Shown in pieces: positions 46,475-54,385 of a stretch of 64,000 bases of DNA. Both the position numbers and the translations under genes were made by a program. The DNA is from Lachnospiraceae bacterium M18-1 (lineage in GTDB: Bacteria > Bacillota > Clostridia > Lachnospirales > Lachnospiraceae), in the NCBI GenBank assembly GCA_000403295.2, contig KE159610.1:663387-727386 (forward strand), written 5' to 3'. The notes beneath the pieces are model-generated. The model was not told where the DNA came from. It worked only from the letters and a program-made list of their open reading frames with translations, and did no database searches. Numbering within the stretch: the stretch's first letter is position 1; every line of letters begins with the position of its first letter.

Positions 46475-46915
46475 CTAATATTTCTTATAGATGTATTCGG
46501 TGAAAATCCGATAAAAGCAATAAACAATCCAGACCACCCAAGTTATTTCCCACTTTTGTGTTATTATACTAATCAATAAATAAAGGACAGCGACAGTAAT
46601 AGCGATAATCCAATTCGTTATTTTTTTCTTCTTGCTTATTTCATTCTTTGATACTTTCACAACATCTGATAACAAGTTCTCATACTCGTTAGCATCGCCG
46701 TTTTCTATCCTTTCGCCCTTGAATAATTCCGCTATGGTAATCCCCAAAGATGTAGCTAATGGCTCAATAAGAGATACATCTGGAAATCCAATCCCCCGTT
46801 CCCATTTTGAAATAGCTGCACTTGATACTCCTAATTCGTTAGCTAAATCCTGCTGAGTACGATTTTGTTCTTTTCTGATAGCAGCAATCAAGCTGCCTGT
46901 TTTTTGAGCATTCAA
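46475..46915 (-). CDS. XRE family regulator with two membrane helices
   Basis: 146 residues. The helix-turn-helix is RTQQDLANELGVSSAAISKW, then ERGIGFPDVSLI; a basic linker and two hydrophobic helices follow (IIAITVAVLYLLISII; WVVWIVYCFYRIF). Same layout as the protein at 45537 but clearly divergent in sequence. AGAGGTAGAAAGAGGGTGTAAAA lies upstream, so ATG 46915 is well supported. Confidence 0.88.
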   Translation of the reverse strand: MNAQKTGSLIAAIRKEQNRTQQDLANELGVSSAAISKWERGIGFPDVSLIEPLATSLGITIAELFKGERIENGDANEYENLLSDVVKVSKNEISKKKKITNWIIAITVAVLYLLISIITQKWEITWVVWIVYCFYRIFTEYIYKKY

Positions 46916-47044
46916 TTTTTACACCCTCTTTCTACCTCTTATATTACCACAAGAAATACTATATTCAACAAACGCTCCGTTGAAATGGTAAACGCTACAT
47001 TAAATTTCTGATAAAAAACCGATAATGTGTGGTTTCTCACTTGT

Positions 47045-47074
47045 TCATCAGCTCTGCGTCTGGCTCTGTGATGA
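47045..47074 (+). repeat. XRE-flanking repeat, copy C
   Basis: TCATCAGCTCTGCGTC followed by TGGCTCTGTGATGA; the most compact of the three copies, with TCATCA and TGATGA as inverted ends. Confidence 0.65.
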
Positions 47075-47180
47075 CTGAAACATTTTATTTTTCAACATTG
47101 ATTAGCAATTCATCCAGCTCAATTGGTTTTAGCAGGTTCACGGTTAGTCCGTGAACAGTAATAAATCCGTGCTACAGTAA

Positions 47181-47366
47181 CTAATTATTATCCCTGTCGG
47201 CCACCTGCAGAGCCGCAAGCGTATACGATGCATAGCCTTCTGCCACAAGAGGCTCCAGCCGGCAAAGGGCTTCGGCCTCTTCATAGCTTTGGGTTTTAAA
47301 AATGACCATTCCGGCGACACCGGGATAACCTTTAAACGGTCCGCAAAGCTCTATTTTTCCATATTC
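47181..47366 (-). pseudogene. YciI-like protein fragment
   Basis: About 61 codons read IELCGPFKGYPGVAGMVIFK, then SYEEAEALCRLEPLVAEGYA and SYTLAALQVADRDNN-stop. This is the second half of a YciI-family ferredoxin-like domain. The N-terminal His-Asp region is missing. 46916-47180 contains no other gene. Confidence 0.65.
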
Positions 47367-47461
47367 TCACCTATACCTTGTGAAATGGCCGGATGGCCAT
47401 AATGGGATGCCGGACTCTCTTACCACGCCTATCGCTCCATGATTATTTGAATAGAACCAGA

Positions 47462-48712
47462 TTATCCTTTTTCTATCTTCCGTCCCCCTTTCGACCTTCC
47501 GATAAAAATGAATGCCGCGATTGATAAAGTCCCCGTCAGCAGATATAATTCAGCAATCGTGAAAAACGCCGACAATCCCGCCAGCAAAAACGACCCCACC
47601 GGCAGGGAGGAACAGGCAAGTGCGTTGAAGATCCCGCTGATCCTCCCCACAAACTCTTCTGGTATACGGCTCACAAAAATCACCTGGACCGTAACCCCGA
47701 TCATGGAATTTAAAACGCCAAATACAAAGGCCGCTGCGAAATAGCTGATATACTTTCCTGCATCCACTGGAATCATTCCAATCATAATATAGATGAAATA
47801 GAGAATCCCAATCAGGATCCCACCCTGAATCAGCAGCCGTTTTTCCGAAATCTTCTGAGATACAGCTGGCAGGCACAGCGCCCCCAGGATCATTCCTATC
47901 GTGATCGCCGTGCCGCCGACGGACATTGCAAACACATCCAGCCTCAGATATTCACTGATATAGGCTGCCTGAAGATTTTCAATCGGAAGGGTACACAGGT
48001 TCTGTACCACACAGATCACGCATACCATGACTGCCAGGTCGCTCTTTTTAAAATATACAAACCCTTCTTTTAATGTCCCGGCGTATCCCTGTATCTGAAA
48101 CCGGACGTTCTTCCTTTTCTCCTCATTCACCTGTAAAAATGAAAGCAGCAATCCTGATGCCAGAAACGTCACTGCATCGACAAACAGTGCGCCGCCGATC
48201 CCGAGCCATCCTATGATGATCCCTGCACAGCCCATCCCGATCAGCTCCGAGGTCCTGCGCACTCCCTGGTCCATGGAAATGGCAGCCTTATAGTTCTCTT
48301 TCATCAATATCTGCGGCAGGATTGCAAGCCCGTTCGGAATCCGCAGCGCCTCGATGGAAGAATTTACAAATGTAAAGATCAGCAGATGCCAGGGTCTCAG
48401 AACTCCCGTCAGCATACACACGCCTGTAAGGAAAACCACCGCTCCCCGGGCAATATCACAGATTACAATGACCCTCTTTTTTCGAAAATATTCCGTCAGT
48501 CCGCCTCCCAGCGGCTGGAACAGAACCGTTGGAATCATGTTCACTCCTAAAATGACAGAAAGCCATGCTGTAGAGCCTGTCAGCTGGTAGACCATCCAGC
48601 TGTAGGCGATCGCGTCCACCGAGTCCCCGAAACGGCTGATCAGATTTGCCGCGATCATATACCGGAAATTTTTTTCATTTTCCAGAATTTCTCTATATAC
48701 ATCCATCTTCAT
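47462..48712 (-). CDS. MFS drug/enterobactin-type exporter
   Basis: 416 residues from ATG 48712 (placed after AGGTGATGAAT; in-frame starts further up lack spacing). It has 12 predicted helices and the MefA/EntS-like start NLISRFGDSVDAIAYSWMVY, with TGSTAWLSVILGVNMIPTVL after it. Family members export macrolides, siderophores or other small molecules. It stands alone; its substrate cannot be told. Confidence 0.88.
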   Translation of the reverse strand: MKMDVYREILENEKNFRYMIAANLISRFGDSVDAIAYSWMVYQLTGSTAWLSVILGVNMIPTVLFQPLGGGLTEYFRKKRVIVICDIARGAVVFLTGVCMLTGVLRPWHLLIFTFVNSSIEALRIPNGLAILPQILMKENYKAAISMDQGVRRTSELIGMGCAGIIIGWLGIGGALFVDAVTFLASGLLLSFLQVNEEKRKNVRFQIQGYAGTLKEGFVYFKKSDLAVMVCVICVVQNLCTLPIENLQAAYISEYLRLDVFAMSVGGTAITIGMILGALCLPAVSQKISEKRLLIQGGILIGILYFIYIMIGMIPVDAGKYISYFAAAFVFGVLNSMIGVTVQVIFVSRIPEEFVGRISGIFNALACSSLPVGSFLLAGLSAFFTIAELYLLTGTLSIAAFIFIGRSKGGRKIEKG

Positions 48713-48755
48713 ATTCATCACCTGTTCTCATGTATCTCCGGCAAGGAGCTGTCTG

Positions 48756-48779
48756 TTCTTAAATGTAAAACGCATACGG
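48756..48779 (+). repeat. 24-bp exact repeat shared with pglZ
   Basis: These 24 bases (TTCTTAAATGTAAAACGCAT and the next four) are identical and in the same orientation at 51509-51532 inside the pglZ remnant. Here they are fused directly to a rubrerythrin fragment. Confidence 0.8.
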
Positions 48780-48934
48780 CCCTGTTAGAGCAGGCCAAGG
48801 ATGTACCGGGATTCGGAGAAAAGACCGTCTATGTCTGACCAATCTGCGGATATGTCATGACGGAAACGTTTGGTTCGGAGCGCTGCCCGGTATGTGGCGG
48901 GACGAAAAAACAATTTGTGATATTCGAAAGCTGA
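48780..48934 (+). pseudogene. rubrerythrin C-terminal rubredoxin domain, first Cys codon is TGA
   Basis: The frame reads LLEQAKDVPGFGEKTVYV, then a TGA (48836-48838) followed by PICGYVMTETFGSERCPVCG and KKQFVIFES-stop. This is the rubredoxin-like iron site of rubrerythrin, CPxCG ... CPxCG, with TGA in place of the first Cys codon (TGC to TGA is one change). The diiron domain is absent, so it is a fragment. 48935-49007 holds nothing else. Confidence 0.7.
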
Positions 48935-49007
48935 CCTCAAAGAATGTTCGTGTAATGTCTCATTCACATTTCGTCAAATTAACTTGCCTGAATTTCCATC
49001 TGCTGCG

Positions 49008-50048
49008 TTATTTGGCTGAGAGTGACTGAGACATTACAATAGTTTCCTGCTTCACCACGACCCCGTCCTCCCGTGCGCGGTACGATGTCAGATAAAGATC
49101 CCCCTCCGCAAGTAAACTGAATACCTCCCGGGACACTGTTTTTTCTCCCGAGGGGCCTTCCTTTTTCGTCTCCACCAGAATATACTCGGAGTCCGCTTCC
49201 GCCGCCAGCTCCTTTGGCATGTCCTCCGGCCGGTAGTCCTCCTCTTTCAGGACGCGGTGCCTGGAGTCCATCTGGCAGACCTTGATCCGTACTGGCCGAT
49301 CCATGAACTCGTAGCGCACGCTCACTCTACTTGTTTCCGTCTTCGTTTTCCCATTTTCCGTGATCGTCGTCTCTTCGCTGAGGGCGCTGGAAAATTCTAC
49401 CCCCTCCGGAGAATCCCCGCTTGCGGAAACCCCGCGGCCCTGGGACACGTAGAGATTTCCGTCTGCCGTCTGATACACCGGATTGGCATAAAAGGCTGTC
49501 GGTTTGTTCCCGTTTCCGGAAACAATATAAATTGTCCCGCTGATACTGCGCTCCTCCCCGTCGTCCAACACATTGTAGCGGATATCCAGGTCGGAAATGC
49601 CTTCCGTACAGACGTTTCCCCAATAACTTTCGCCGTTTTCCATCGTCCACAGCGGGGTCAGCATCTGGATGCCGTCCAGATCCCCGAAGGAAATCTCCCA
49701 GAAAGCGGGATCCTCCCCTTTGCTTTTATCAATCTCTGCGTAAAGTTTTCCATCATGGGCGGATCGGATTCCCCGATCTGTGTCCGGCGGGAACCCTTCC
49801 GTTCCTTGCGCCGAAAGCATATCCAGAAATTCCCTGGTGATCAGAACCCCGATCATCCGGTCTTCTCTGCTTTCCTCCCCCGCATCCAAAACCGCCAGAG
49901 AGCAGCCGCAGAGGGAGAAAATCAGAAACAGACACAGGATACACGCAAAAAACCTGCTGCCTGCAGATTTTCCGCCTGCTGTAATCTTCCTGATCTCCAT
50001 AAATCCCGAAGCTTCACCGGCCCGTAAAATGTACTTTTTACTGTTCAT
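49008..50048 (-). CDS. putative lipoprotein of unknown function
   Basis: About 346 residues. A basic start is followed by the signal helix FFACILCLFLIFSLCGC, whose LCGC end is a lipobox, so the protein should be lipid-anchored outside the membrane. The mature part is acidic with beta-rich segments (IRYNVLDDGEERSISGTIYI; SVRYEFMDRPVRIKVCQMDS). I recognise no family. It overlaps the XRE gene at 50038 by 11 bases and completes a membrane protein > XRE > lipoprotein operon. Confidence 0.75.
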   Translation of the reverse strand: MNSKKYILRAGEASGFMEIRKITAGGKSAGSRFFACILCLFLIFSLCGCSLAVLDAGEESREDRMIGVLITREFLDMLSAQGTEGFPPDTDRGIRSAHDGKLYAEIDKSKGEDPAFWEISFGDLDGIQMLTPLWTMENGESYWGNVCTEGISDLDIRYNVLDDGEERSISGTIYIVSGNGNKPTAFYANPVYQTADGNLYVSQGRGVSASGDSPEGVEFSSALSEETTITENGKTKTETSRVSVRYEFMDRPVRIKVCQMDSRHRVLKEEDYRPEDMPKELAAEADSEYILVETKKEGPSGEKTVSREVFSLLAEGDLYLTSYRAREDGVVVKQETIVMSQSLSAK

Positions 50049-50265
50049 CTTCCTCCTCCAGCTTTCCGTCAAATTTTAAAATATCGCCTACGTCGCACCG
50101 GAGAAAATAGCAGATCCGGTTGATGGTGTGAAAGCGGACGCCTTTCGCTTTCCCGCTGCGCAAAACTGACAGATTGGCTTCTGTGATATTGACCAGTCTG
50201 CACAGTTCCTTTGACGTCATTCCCCGGTCTTTTAAAACCTCTTCCAGACAAACCTTGATTCCCAT
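50038..50265 (-). CDS. small XRE regulator (YozG-like)
   Basis: 75 residues, nearly all helix-turn-helix: DRGMTSKELCRLVNITEANL, then SVLRSGKAKGVRFHTINRIC and CDVGDILKF, the hallmark of YozG-type regulators. These usually accompany a DUF2975-like membrane protein, as here. It sits 19 bases after the membrane protein and overlaps the lipoprotein start. Confidence 0.9.
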   Translation of the reverse strand: MGIKVCLEEVLKDRGMTSKELCRLVNITEANLSVLRSGKAKGVRFHTINRICYFLRCDVGDILKFDGKLEEEDEQ

Positions 50266-50284
50266 AATCTCCGTCCTTCAAATT

Positions 50285-51262
50285 TTATATAATCAGGTCG
50301 TGCTCCTTTTTCAGCTTCTGAGCCTCCCGTATGTACCGCGCTGACAGCAGCGCCGCCAGTACAAACAGGATGGACAAAACCGGCACATGGATCACCAGGT
50401 CCATCCGGTAAAGTCCGGCGCCGAATAAAACCTGCAGCACATTGAACATCACGTCCGCCCCCGCCGTAATCCCCAACGCCTTCGCGCAGAACCCGGCCAG
50501 ACGGTCCGCCAGCTCCGCCGCCGCATCCCCCCAGCGGTCTGCTTTCAAAGCGGCCAGCAGCCTGCCAGCCCAAAAGACGATGCCCAGGTCAAACGCATAG
50601 GGCAGAACATCGACCAGATAACCGAGTCCGAAAAACAGGCAGGTCAACCCCACGCTTTGCGCCCCCTGAGCCGCCCCGTCCGCATACAGGCCGCCGCTGA
50701 CGTTTCCCATATCCCGCAGGGAATTCAGAAGGCGGTCCAGGTTCTGTCCGAATATAAGATACACAAAGACCATTTTCAGAAATCCTAAAAGCCCCTGCAG
50801 AACAGATTCCAGCGTTTCCGGCCTGGCCCTCCGGCAGACCGCCAGTACCCGGATCACCAGATAGCCGGACAAGGCGGAATAAAAGGTACAGCCCAGCAGC
50901 CATTTTCCCGTTCCCGGAACAGCAGATACAATGAGCCCGGGATTGACCATATAATAAATCACGGCCAGCAGCAGGACCGAAAGCGCCGGCAGCAGATGGT
51001 CAACGACCAGCAGCCTGCCCTGTTTTTTCAGGAGCAGCCAGGCAAGGCACGGGAGAAGGCCCAGTGTGAGATACAGTACAATTGCCGCCGCATTTCCGGC
51101 TGTCCCGGACAGGGACATCTGCCGGAGCACATAGCCGGCCTGCTCAAACGGAAAGGCTGCAAGGCTGGTGAAGCCTCCGAAAAAGCTTGTCCGCAGGAAG
51201 CAGAATACCACGCAGGCGGCAGCTTCTACAGTCAGGATCAGGGTCATTCCTCTTCTTTTCAT
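50285..51262 (-). CDS. multi-helix membrane protein
   Basis: 325 residues with about seven hydrophobic helices (for example LTLILTVEAAACVVFCFL-like start, LPALSVLLLAVIYYMV, HVPVLSILFVLAALLSA). GGAGGGCCT precedes ATG 51262. No catalytic motif is visible. Because the small XRE gene follows, it may play the part that DUF2975 proteins play in YozG pairs, but it is longer and I cannot assign it. Confidence 0.75.
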   Translation of the reverse strand: MKRRGMTLILTVEAAACVVFCFLRTSFFGGFTSLAAFPFEQAGYVLRQMSLSGTAGNAAAIVLYLTLGLLPCLAWLLLKKQGRLLVVDHLLPALSVLLLAVIYYMVNPGLIVSAVPGTGKWLLGCTFYSALSGYLVIRVLAVCRRARPETLESVLQGLLGFLKMVFVYLIFGQNLDRLLNSLRDMGNVSGGLYADGAAQGAQSVGLTCLFFGLGYLVDVLPYAFDLGIVFWAGRLLAALKADRWGDAAAELADRLAGFCAKALGITAGADVMFNVLQVLFGAGLYRMDLVIHVPVLSILFVLAALLSARYIREAQKLKKEHDLII

Positions 51263-51387
51263 AGGCCCTCCTTAATTATTGTTTTACGATAATTTCTTAT
51301 ATTCATCATAGCATGAAATTATCGTTTGTCAATAATTTTTATGGCATTCTTTTTTTATTCGGATGCTGTCAACTGTTTTCCTGCTTA

Positions 51388-52083
51388 TTAAAAACCAGAA
51401 TCATTTGGAAATGCTACATCCATAATAACTTCGTGTCGGAATACTTCCACATCATTGCTCTCATCATACGCTACCAAATAGTAATTTTTGCTCTTGTCAT
51501 ACCTCTTATTCTTAAATGTAAAACGCATACGGAACAATCTCTTATGTACATCCTCATCTCTCTTGTCCGCCAAATAGATGTTTTCATTGGAAATCCGCTC
51601 ATGATCCTCCGACAGAAAATACAGCTTATACACCGTACCCTTTACCACATCGCTGACCGGATCTGACTGAATAAAATCAAGTGTGGTAATCAAATTCGTA
51701 ATTTTCTGTATCAAGCTCACAAGCATAATTTGAACGGTACGAGTTTCCACCGCACCCTTATCCATCTTAATATCAATCACTGGAATTAACATTTCCTGCG
51801 GAGACGATCCGCCATGCACATAATGAAGTCCGGCATTTCCCTTTGCAGAAAATACACTTGTACCGCCGGGATAGGATATCACCTTATCGTCCCCATTTCC
51901 GAGCATATGTCCCAATCCGATATTAAATACGCCGTCATCGACTACCGGCTCCTTCGCGACAATGTACCTGCGCTTCTTTAATTTGCCCGGCTCTTCCGCT
52001 GTATTAATCTTATCACTTTGCAGTACCGGATTTCTCTTATAAATAAATCCGTGATCTGACGTCACGATAAAGCTGCCCGCTTT
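51388..52083 (-). pseudogene. pglZ: BREX PglZ, C-terminal remnant
   Basis: About 231 codons of the alkaline-phosphatase-like PglZ protein: SFIVTSDHGFIYKRNPVLQS with the metal-binding SDHG, then ISYPGGTSVFSAKGNAGLHY and VHGGSSPQEMLIPVI, the most conserved block of PglZ. The first ~600 residues are missing; at about 52083 the frame meets a stop and the end of the AAA gene. In BREX, PglZ is essential for defence and methylation, so the system is non-functional here. No brxL follows downstream. Confidence 0.85.
51509..51532 (+). repeat. 24-bp exact repeat, copy in pglZ
   Basis: Same 24 bases as 48756-48779, within the codons for MRFTFKN of pglZ. See the entry at 48756. Confidence 0.8.
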
Positions 52084-53156
52084 TGGTCAAAAAATCCCTC
52101 TGGCCATTCTTCAAGTTCTCCGTCATCCTGTATATTAATATTTTTACAAATGCTCATATTATCCCTTTTTTCAAAAAATAATATCTTCATATTTTCGAAC
52201 TGTTTTTCTTTCGCAATTTGAATCCTGCATCCATCTACAATGTGTTCACTATGTGTTTCCAATACTACCTGTACGCCATTCACTGCCGCTAACGCCAAAA
52301 ATTTCCCCAGTCTGGATTGACTTAACGGGTGCAGATGCGCTTCTGGATTTTCTACAATTAGCACAGAGTTTTTAATCATACTTGCCGCTAATGCCTGGAC
52401 AATAATGGGTAATACATACGTGATGCCAAAGCCAGTCGCGATCGGCAAATGAAACTCTCCTTGATTTTGCAGCATCACAGTCGTAATATTTTTTTCCACA
52501 TCAACACTATACCGTATTTTCGTATCTGGAATGATCACATTCAGCCATTCTTCACAATTAGCGGAAAACCTGTCAATTTCAGATATCCTCAAATCTTTGG
52601 GCAAATGGAAAGCTCCAGCCACTTTTTGAAGCTTATCCATTTCACTGAGAACATAACCTGTATTTTCTCCGCTAGTGCCTACTGAATAAGGCATGATATC
52701 ATTGATAAATGATACAATTCTTGGGCCTTTTCGTTCCGCATTTAAGTAGAAAAGAGAGATTTTGCTCAGATTATATTCATGCTCTTTGGCTTCCAAAATA
52801 TCTTCCTCATTGCAAATATCAAAAGATATTTCATCATTATCATCCGGAAGTCCCAGCACTACTTTGTTTTTCTTTCCATTAAGGAATAATTCAATCTCTA
52901 TATTCTTCTCTTCTAAATCTTCTGAAACAATGTTTATAGGGATTCCCAGATTCATGCCATAAATTTTGTTTGTATTAACCCGCTTTTTTTCACACTCTTC
53001 CCAACTTTTATAAGCCAGGAGCAATGCCTGAACCAGGCTGGATTTCCCCGCTGCATTGCTTCCTGTCAGAATATTCAGTTTTTTCAGATCAGCCCCGAAA
53101 TTCTTATGACATTTAAAATTTTTTAATATGATCTTCTCTATTTTTATATCAGACAT
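52062..53156 (-). CDS. AAA family ATPase (DUF3696-type)
   Basis: 364 residues of the SMC/RecF-like ABC ATPase class. Walker A is TGSNAAGKSS (residues 31-40), the Walker B region is SVLIVENPEAHLHP (264-277), and the His switch ETHSEH is at 300-305; the end WPEGFFDQ is typical of DUF3696 proteins. It overlaps the DUF262 gene by 13 bases, so the two are translated together and probably form one complex. The last residues (KRAALS) appear to be read from former pglZ DNA, so a slightly altered C-terminus is possible. Confidence 0.88.
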   Translation of the reverse strand: MSDIKIEKIILKNFKCHKNFGADLKKLNILTGSNAAGKSSLVQALLLAYKSWEECEKKRVNTNKIYGMNLGIPINIVSEDLEEKNIEIELFLNGKKNKVVLGLPDDNDEISFDICNEEDILEAKEHEYNLSKISLFYLNAERKGPRIVSFINDIMPYSVGTSGENTGYVLSEMDKLQKVAGAFHLPKDLRISEIDRFSANCEEWLNVIIPDTKIRYSVDVEKNITTVMLQNQGEFHLPIATGFGITYVLPIIVQALAASMIKNSVLIVENPEAHLHPLSQSRLGKFLALAAVNGVQVVLETHSEHIVDGCRIQIAKEKQFENMKILFFEKRDNMSICKNINIQDDGELEEWPEGFFDQKRAALS

Positions 53157-54331
53157 TCTTCCAATACCTTTCTCGAATACTCGAAGTTTGCATACACATT
53201 TCTTTTATCTCCTGTACCAACTGTAATTGAATTTGTATAATAATGCTCTTCCAAAGCATCAGCCAAGCCCAATAATAATTTCTGTTGGTGTCCTTTTATA
53301 TTCATATTATCAAAATCAGGACTTAATAGTAAAACAGAAAAAGAGGAAAATAATGATTTATTTATATAATCCAAATTTCTCCTGACTCTGTTTCCATCCC
53401 TTTGAATTTTTGAAAAAGCATATTTACCAAATGCCTCATAAGATCTTTTCATTGCCAAATCAAATTTTTGGAAAAACTCCTCTCTTCTTTCCGGATTCAT
53501 CTTGTTTAAACTTTCAATCGCATTATCAAGCATTGCCGCAATATTGGAATACTCATAATGCAAGATTTTTTTTTCAAAATTATATGCCATATAAAACGCA
53601 TAAAACCGTAGAACAAGTTCCTGGGCATCCATCCTGTCATCTTTGACCCTCCCCCTCGTTGCCATAATATAATTTTCATTTTGAGTGCTTTTTACCAGAA
53701 AATCACGTACTTCCTGCTTACAGATCGCGTTTCTCATTTCCTGTGGATTCAGATTGACGCCTCCGGTATTGACACGCCGGAAAATATCATAAATAACATT
53801 CTTAGGCGACCTTGCATCCAAAATATTGACCGCGATCTGTGTGCGGTAAATTCTTTGAACATATTTTGTATCTAAATCCTTAAATTTTTTCTTATTGTAC
53901 TCCGTTCCTAGATACTCCAGTTTACTCAGGCGAAACCCACCGTCAACAAATTCTTTTATCGTTGTCAGCCTTTGCTGTCCGTCGATCACCTGATATTTTC
54001 CGTCTTCGTTTTCATAAAAATAGAAAGCTGGAATTGGTATCCGAAGCATTAAAGACTCAATCAATAATGACTTTTTCTTATTGTCTTTCCAGACACTCCT
54101 TCTTTGATATCCCGGATTTAATTCAATTAAATTCTGTTCCATCAATTCCAGCATATATTTCACTGACAGCATTTGCTGATCTACTCGGATTTTTTCTGCA
54201 TCGAAGGGCTGTTCTTTTTCTTCTTCCTCATCGTTTTCTATATTTTCATATTCAAAATCAACGCCTGCTTCTTCTGCTTCCAATTTGCCGATTTTTATGT
54301 CTATGCTGTTGTCGTTATATATTTTTTCCAT
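53144..54331 (-). CDS. DUF262 domain protein (GmrSD/ParB-like nuclease fold)
   Basis: 395 residues. The DUF262 core is clear: LNPGYQRRSVW (72-81), the catalytic-type IDGQQRLTTI (116-125) and FRRVNTGGVNLNPQEMRNAI. In GmrS and SspE this fold hydrolyses NTP and controls a nuclease, but the usual DUF1524 HNH partner domain is absent here; the C-terminal half is helical. It begins 54 bases after the NACHT gene (AGGAGAAGCTGAA before the ATG) and overlaps the AAA gene, suggesting a two-protein defence module. The start region is very acidic (NDEEEEKE). Confidence 0.88.
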   Translation of the reverse strand: MEKIYNDNSIDIKIGKLEAEEAGVDFEYENIENDEEEEKEQPFDAEKIRVDQQMLSVKYMLELMEQNLIELNPGYQRRSVWKDNKKKSLLIESLMLRIPIPAFYFYENEDGKYQVIDGQQRLTTIKEFVDGGFRLSKLEYLGTEYNKKKFKDLDTKYVQRIYRTQIAVNILDARSPKNVIYDIFRRVNTGGVNLNPQEMRNAICKQEVRDFLVKSTQNENYIMATRGRVKDDRMDAQELVLRFYAFYMAYNFEKKILHYEYSNIAAMLDNAIESLNKMNPERREEFFQKFDLAMKRSYEAFGKYAFSKIQRDGNRVRRNLDYINKSLFSSFSVLLLSPDFDNMNIKGHQQKLLLGLADALEEHYYTNSITVGTGDKRNVYANFEYSRKVLEECLI

Positions 54332-54385
54332 TTCAGCTTCTCCTAATATCCATAATAAAAATATCCTTCCATGTAAGCTACCAAA

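Noticed and set aside
49257..50027. 256-codon plus-strand frame opposite the lipoprotein gene
   Set aside because: It has no motif or ribosome site, and the minus-strand frame has a clear lipobox and operon context.
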